DNA of 64,000 bases, taken from Marisa cornuarietis. Its lineage: Eukaryota; Mollusca; Gastropoda; Architaenioglossa; Ampullariidae. Shown here one piece after another: positions 62,901 through 64,000 of this stretch (positions are counted from its first letter, which is position 1; each line of letters begins with the position of its first letter). The translations under genes were made by a program, and so were the position numbers. The stretch covers positions 1,385,501 to 1,449,500 of the forward strand of contig SMMW01000606.1 of the NCBI GenBank assembly GCA_004794655.1, written 5' to 3'. The notes under the pieces are model-generated. The model was given only the letters and a program-made list of their open reading frames with translations, did not search any database and was not told the origin of the DNA.

Positions 62901-63879
62901 TTCCATGTGTATTGATATATATGTATATATATATATATATAGGGAACTACTCACAATTGCCGTGACATTCGGGCTACTGATGGTGATGTTAAGATTTTTT
63001 TTTTATTTCAGGTAAAACATTCATTGTCGTAATGCCTGCGTGCGTGCGTTTATTTAAAGGATAAACTTACCTCCTGAAGATACTTGCCGTGACATTGCTG
63101 ATATTTCTTCTTTAGTGTCATTCTTCAGCAGCTTTACAATTACTTGAGAGGTTACCCCAGCTTTGAGCAGATGCACGCTCACTGGCAGTGTCATTCCTGG
63201 CCTTGCCCGGGAAGAAAATGTGATTCTGTAGGTAGCTGGGGCGGCACTGTCAACACGAAACGCTGTTTTTATTTGTTTCGTGGAAAACCACACTAGAAAA
63301 TTAATAACATCCTGGAGCCAGAAGTGCTCAAGTACCAGTCCATTATTTCATGATAGGTACAAATTAATTATAGACCAGATGTTTTTTGGATTCCAACCTG
63401 AATAACTCTTATTGGTTCAGTTAAATTTAATAATAATTTGATATTTTTAATAATTCGTTTAAATAATAACATGTACTGACATTATGGGATTGTGTAAATA
63501 TTCATTTTCATTCTGATTACTGCTTCTCTAAAGTTTTTCAAAGTTATCTGAACAACAACAAACATCATCCCATGTCCTTGGTATATTAATAATAGTGATT
63601 TTTTATAGCGTGCATCACTATTAGTCTTTTACAGTAATGATCTGTTTTTTGCCCAACATTTCTTCCACGTTTACTCTCTTCTTATTTATCTTTTCTTGAC
63701 CAGGTTAATTTTATAAAAAAAGTTGATTGTTACGTAGTTGAAAGAGTTAACAAGAAATTAAGATGCATTTTTAACAGTTATCTACTGAAAGCATGAGTAA
63801 AACATTTTAACCTGTTCTGTGACGACATGAATCCAATCGTTATCAACACGAACAGCACCAACCAGGTCACACCTGCCAT
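36064..63879 (-). CDS. Thioester-containing protein (alpha-2-macroglobulin/CD109/TEP family), complete
   Basis: 34 coding exons join in frame to 1446 residues, normal for CD109/TEP. Exons, 5' to 3' on the minus strand: 63879-63812, 63246-63071, 62247-62222, 61732-61582, 61011-60941, 60538-60410, 60114-60075, 59723-59642, 59233-59131, 58602-58354, 56793-56611, 56344-56246, 55528-55466, 54275-54075, 53225-53076, 52157-52038, 50504-50446, 47693-47553, 46670-46553, 46174-46061, 45954-45832, 44806-44678, 44137-43999, 42767-42591, 41912-41831, 40428-40260, 39636-39535, 39342-39186, 38530-38358, 37802-37626, 37400-37326, 37027-36767, 36440-36335, 36191-36064. Signal peptide 1-20; macroglobulin repeats from residue ~24 (IFVQTDKAVYKPGDT; MAPNARLLVFYIRADGEVV); bait-like segment ~598-700; thioester GCGEQN at 931-936; His1050; receptor-binding-type domain ~1283-1405. 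Such proteins bind microbes or proteases covalently. There is no long hydrophobic C-terminus, so it is probably secreted, unlike human CD109. Every junction is GT-AG. Confidence 0.93.
36767..37027 (-). other. Receptor-binding-type (MG8) domain exon of the TEP gene
   Basis: Exon 32, phase 0 at both ends, 87 codons. It reads MEYNVNQPSTSKTFNM early and GGMTIIEVGIPTGYFVD in the middle, matching the conserved 'M-x-x-x-E-V-x-x-P-[ST]-G' motif of the A2M receptor-binding domain. It is followed by exons 33-34, which end in CDNIAQYIDC and a short final segment. Confidence 0.8.
38358..42767 (-). other. Thioester domain exons of the TEP gene
   Basis: Exon 24 (42767-42591) carries LRLPYGCGEQNMM, with Cys932 and Gln935 able to form the internal thioester. 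Exon 25 gives GYQQEIKYLRQDGSFSVWG, exon 26 (40428-40260) gives WLTAFV and, near its end, GNVYHKEMQ with His1050. In C3 and C4B the His at this place turns the thioester toward hydroxyl groups; by position this protein should do the same. Exons 27-29 complete the alpha-helical toroid (MTAFILISLAEAK; NTTALNIEMTSYALL; GPNGGFVSTQ). Confidence 0.85.
40694..41021. mobile_element. 328-bp MITE with inverted tandem arrays and 9-bp target duplication
   Basis: Sits in the TEP intron between exons 25 and 26. The left arm holds three copies of CCAGACACTTAATCC-type units (40698-40745); the right arm holds five inverted copies (GGGGATTAAGTGTCTGG type, 40937-41015), the last two with CCGG in place of CTGG. 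TTATAGAAT flanks both sides exactly (40685-40693 and 41022-41030). A 9-bp duplication fits Mutator-like transposons, and arrays of short units inside the terminal repeats occur in several MITE families. The core is AT-rich with no ORF. Confidence 0.75.
43470..43560 (+). repeat. 3' tail of an interspersed repeat
   Basis: The segment TACCGCGCTATAAAAGCTCA followed by TTATTATTATTTTAAT resembles the common 'gcgctatataaa...ttattattatta' tails of invertebrate SINE/LINE elements. The upstream extent is unclear. Confidence 0.35.
43788..43877. repeat. (TCC)n-(TCA)n microsatellite in a TEP intron
   Basis: A run of about seven TCC units passes into more than twenty TCA units. Because it is trinucleotide, it yields a long poly-Ser reading that is not a gene. 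Confidence 0.95.
47301..47342. repeat. (TG)n microsatellite in a TEP intron
   Basis: Uninterrupted TG dinucleotides about 210 bases beyond exon 18 in the transcript direction. Other runs of this kind in the gene lie at 59572-59596 (TG) and 59904-59950 (CA). Confidence 0.9.
48050..50025 (+). mobile_element. 5'-truncated, decayed CR1/L2-like LINE, antisense in a TEP intron
   Basis: Plus-strand pieces in changing frames cover the region between endonuclease and reverse transcriptase (LQGCFDCTDWQVF, NNKPWVTKDLK, LRAAWHGIKNM), then the RT itself (NKAPGPDRICGG, NDFRPVTITSIVMKSL, FADCSSALNTVQ, a CCLSPLLFILYT block that is normally PQGCVLSPLLF, and the catalytic FADD near 49430). Frame breaks occur near 48.13, 48.61, 48.69, 48.94 and 49.65 kb. 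The 3' end (CTGGAATTGCCCTTTTGGAT, then AATAAAGTTGTATTG near 50.0 kb) is the typical short-repeat tail of CR1/L2 elements. No endonuclease domain remains. Inserted between TEP exons 17 and 18. Confidence 0.8.
50573..51345 (+). pseudogene. Decayed copy of a widespread transposon-linked ORF of unknown function
   Basis: Plus-strand reading, in at least two frames with stops, gives MKETYDNLKQLLNSIEY, WHLYGDLKVV, DDRLNNLLQGDAKQ and then an open 101-codon part with YLGNVRAENYKELVEDI, CCNMSLEVHFLHSDLDFFPD, NCGMVSDEHVKCFH. This pattern (GDLKV ... FLGN-x-x-AENY ... CNMSLKIHFLHSHLDFFP ... VSDEHGERFH) belongs to a large unnamed protein group found in very many copies in arthropods and some other invertebrates. 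The middle is badly decayed. It lies in the TEP intron between exons 16 and 17, antisense to that gene. Confidence 0.65.
52510..52640 (-). mobile_element. Truncated copy of the tRNA-derived SINE
   Basis: Body sequence aligns by eye with 30905-31025: '...gagccctcatttatctggggg...atggtggtgagcaccccatctcc...ccttaccttccccagtactct...' against '...gagaccccacttttctcgggg...agggtggtgcccatctcctc...ctttaccttccccaaccctct...'. The tRNA-like head is missing. Lies in the TEP intron between exons 15 and 16. Confidence 0.6.
54725..54790 (-). repeat. CR1/L2-type 3' tail (minus orientation)
   Basis: On the minus strand it reads ATTGCCCACTGGGATAAATA AAGTTGGTCATTGTCATTG, the 3' end motif of CR1/L2-type LINEs or of SINEs that borrow that tail. 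A TA run and a CCCA-rich patch follow on the plus strand to about 54940. Confidence 0.55.
59398..59440 (+). repeat. CR1/L2-type 3' tail (plus orientation)
   Basis: GTACATTGCCCACTGGGGAC followed by ATAAAATTGGTCATTGTCAT is the same tail family as at 54725-54790, in the opposite orientation. Preceded by a short GAGCCCTGAGCTCTGAGCTC repeat at about 59366-59387. Confidence 0.5.
62922..62941. repeat. (AT)n microsatellite in TEP intron 2
   Basis: Alternating AT with single G interruptions. The intron otherwise shows only AT-rich sequence and a short (GAT)n run near 62733-62752. Confidence 0.8.
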
Positions 63880-64000
63880 GGCGCAGCTTAAAAAGATCAG
63901 GTACTGAAAAGTAGAAATGTACTTTGTAGTTATTGATGTCCCTCAGATCTATTCAATATTTGGCAAATATGTTTTGACTCCATGGTAACAACATGCATTT

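Overview
This is a window of animal nuclear DNA. Genes are split into short exons with GT-AG introns, and the DNA is AT-rich with many CA/TG microsatellites and degenerate transposon copies. The gene content and repeat types suggest a mollusc, most likely a gastropod; that placement is an inference. I read two well-supported gene sets and one weaker partial gene.

Left part (1-12.4 kb): mostly intergenic and repeat-rich. It holds a minus-strand three-exon fragment of a DUF4806-like gene (5646-6885). Mobile-element remains include a ~2 kb nested inverted repeat (3.42-5.41 kb), a 153-bp MITE with a 5-bp target duplication (6427-6579) and a 447-bp hAT-type MITE with an 8-bp target duplication (11424-11870). 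There is also a degenerate telomere-like tract (10.61-10.67 kb) and a ~23-bp CGAT-centred repeat (10.82-10.94 kb).

Middle part (12.4-34.5 kb): three tandem plus-strand paralogues of a secreted, cysteine-rich family. Copies B (19414-25950) and C (29130-34483) are complete five-exon genes of 501 and 472 residues. Copy A (12449-16453) has exons 2-5 and no exon 1 that I can find. All three share exon phases and the same protein plan: signal peptide (B, C), N-terminal Cys-rich module, a central domain whose cysteine spacing closely resembles stanniocalcin, a linker bounded by furin-type basic sites, an unnamed conserved C-terminal domain, and a hydrophobic tail typical of a GPI-anchor signal. This family is the best candidate in the window for an undescribed system: a membrane-tethered, proteolytically processed, stanniocalcin-like precursor family expanded in tandem.

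Right part (36.1-63.9 kb): one large minus-strand gene, convergent with the array. I rebuilt 34 coding exons that join in frame into a 1446-residue thioester-containing protein of the alpha-2-macroglobulin/CD109/TEP family, with signal peptide, macroglobulin repeats, bait-like segment, GCGEQN thioester (Cys932/Gln935), a His at the position of the C3/C4B catalytic His (His1050) and a C-terminal receptor-binding-type domain. Its introns carry an antisense CR1/L2-like LINE, a decayed transposon-linked ORF, a truncated tRNA-SINE and a striking 328-bp MITE with inverted tandem arrays and a 9-bp target duplication.

The array and the thioester gene are both extracellular or cell-surface products, but nothing in the sequence shows that they act together.
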